Shown piece by piece: positions 5,296-6,170 of a stretch of 6,170 bases of DNA (positions are counted from its first letter, which is position 1; each line of letters begins with the position of its first letter). The translations under genes and the position numbers were made by a program. Below the pieces are notes generated by a model that saw only the letters and a list, made by a program, of their open reading frames with translations, was not told the DNA's origin and did not search any database. The DNA is from Bacteroidota bacterium. GTDB taxonomy: Bacteria > Bacteroidota > Rhodothermia > Rhodothermales > UBA10348. Where the stretch lies: positions 1 to 6,170 of the forward strand of contig SMXK01000020.1 in assembly GCA_004356265.1 (NCBI GenBank). The letters run 5' to 3'.

Positions 5296-6170
5296 TTGAA
5301 CCCCGAACCAGAACGCTCCTTCGGCCCGAACACGGGCTCCGGCAAATTCCAATATAAATGGATTTTGTTGTTGGTGGTAGGTGGGGGTGGCTTCTTATCG
5401 ATCATGAACGCAGGGATGGTCAATATTGGAGCGCCCGGAATGATGGAAGACTTTCAGACTAGCGTGAGTCTCATCGTCTGGGTAAACCTCGCATTTGTTA
5501 TGGGTACCACTGTCCCATTGTTACCTCTATCAAGGATTTCCGACGTCTTCGGCCGGAAACGCCTGTACCTTTTGGGAGCACTGATTGTACCGGTCGGACT
5601 TGCGCTTTCAACGTTTTCCCAAGATCTAACCCAATTGATCGTGGCTAGAGTCGTGACTGCGGTGGGGTCTTCGATGATCCTCGCAAACGATAATGCGCTG
5701 CTGACTCAGGCGTTTCCGGCTTCAGAGCGCGGAAAGGCACAGGGTTTGATCAACATGGCATTCGGACTGGGTATAGGACTAAGTTTCTTTCTTGGGGGCG
5801 TTCTGATCGATATATTCGATTGGAGAGCGCTTTTCTGGGCCCGGATACCTTTTCAGCTATTACTGGCCTTCTCGGTATGGCGGTTCGTGAGAGATGACAC
5901 TCAAAAAGCATCCGAAGGCCGAAGTGGATACAGCGTGGACTACGCGGGCGTCGCGCTGCTTGCGGTAGTCATGATAGGCAGCTTATTAGCCATCAACCAA
6001 ACAGGGAGACTCGGCATCTCGTCTCCTCTCGCACTGACTGCGATAGGAATCACTGTCATTGCGGTGCCGATGCTTCTTGTATTAGAACGGCGATCCAAAT
6101 TTCCGGTGATTCAACTGAGCCTTTTCAAAAGCCGTGTATTTTCATCTGGCGTGACGGCGCAATTCTTCGC
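5296..6170 (+). CDS. MFS transporter, DHA2/EmrB-like (14-TM type), N-terminal part; C-terminus beyond the window
   Basis: An inner-membrane secondary transporter; 291 codons are present and the frame runs off the right edge. Counting from the TTG, residues 1-21 are a polar cytoplasmic tail and TM1 is about 22-46. TM2 (57-77) is followed by a motif A loop, SRISDVFGRKR (79-89). TM3 is about 90-106, TM4 111-131 and TM5 150-171; an FDWRALFW stretch (174-181) leads into TM6. A charged linker at about 195-217 precedes TM7 (219-236) and TM8 (246-263), then a loop with PVIQLSLFKSRVFSSG, as in EmrB-type exporters with extra central helices. Motif A has Ser79 for its first Gly, and the motif C GP pair is replaced by Ser163-Phe164, so drug/proton antiport should not be assumed. 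It could export a toxic product or import the substrate of the two upstream enzymes. The family call is firm; the cargo is unknown. Confidence 0.88.
   Translation, partial: MNPEPERSFGPNTGSGKFQYKWILLLVVGGGGFLSIMNAGMVNIGAPGMMEDFQTSVSLIVWVNLAFVMGTTVPLLPLSRISDVFGRKRLYLLGALIVPVGLALSTFSQDLTQLIVARVVTAVGSSMILANDNALLTQAFPASERGKAQGLINMAFGLGIGLSFFLGGVLIDIFDWRALFWARIPFQLLLAFSVWRFVRDDTQKASEGRSGYSVDYAGVALLAVVMIGSLLAINQTGRLGISSPLALTAIGITVIAVPMLLVLERRSKFPVIQLSLFKSRVFSSGVTAQFF

Overview
This is a bacterial window with one partial gene at each edge and three complete genes between them. No taxon can be proved from the sequence. Base composition looks close to balanced by eye (not counted). The mix of a Baeyer-Villiger-type flavoprotein, an amidase-signature hydrolase, a 14-TM-type MFS transporter, a DUF1932-type dehydrogenase and an integrase tail resembles metagenomic bacteria rich in catabolic oxidoreductases, such as SAR202-like Chloroflexota. 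That assignment is a low-confidence inference.

Layout. (1) Positions 3-326, + strand: the C-terminal catalytic part of a tyrosine recombinase whose N-terminus lies left of the window. (2) Positions 327-520: a gap without a convincing gene. (3) Positions 521-1399, - strand: a complete NAD(P)-dependent dehydrogenase of the 3-hydroxyisobutyrate / 6-phosphogluconate dehydrogenase superfamily. (4) Positions 1400-2023: a 624-base gap between divergently read genes. It must hold the control regions for both sides but shows no clear gene, RNA or textbook promoter. (5) Positions 2024-3664, + strand: a complete Baeyer-Villiger monooxygenase. (6) Positions 3783-5201, + strand: a complete amidase-signature hydrolase. 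(7) Positions 5296-6170, + strand: the N-terminal 291 codons of an MFS transporter, probably starting at TTG and running off the right edge.

How the genes may work together. The three rightward genes are close (gaps of 118 and 94 bases), and I see no strong terminator between them. They look like one transcription unit: an oxygenase that can turn a ketone into an ester or lactone, a hydrolase that could open an ester or amide bond, and a transporter for substrate or product. The divergent dehydrogenase could supply or consume a hydroxy-acid or ketone intermediate, but nothing in the sequence fixes its link to the others. The substrate of every enzyme is unknown. The recombinase remnant suggests the region borders, or once bordered, a mobile segment. 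I found no CRISPR array, tRNA, rRNA, insertion sequence or obvious defence system.
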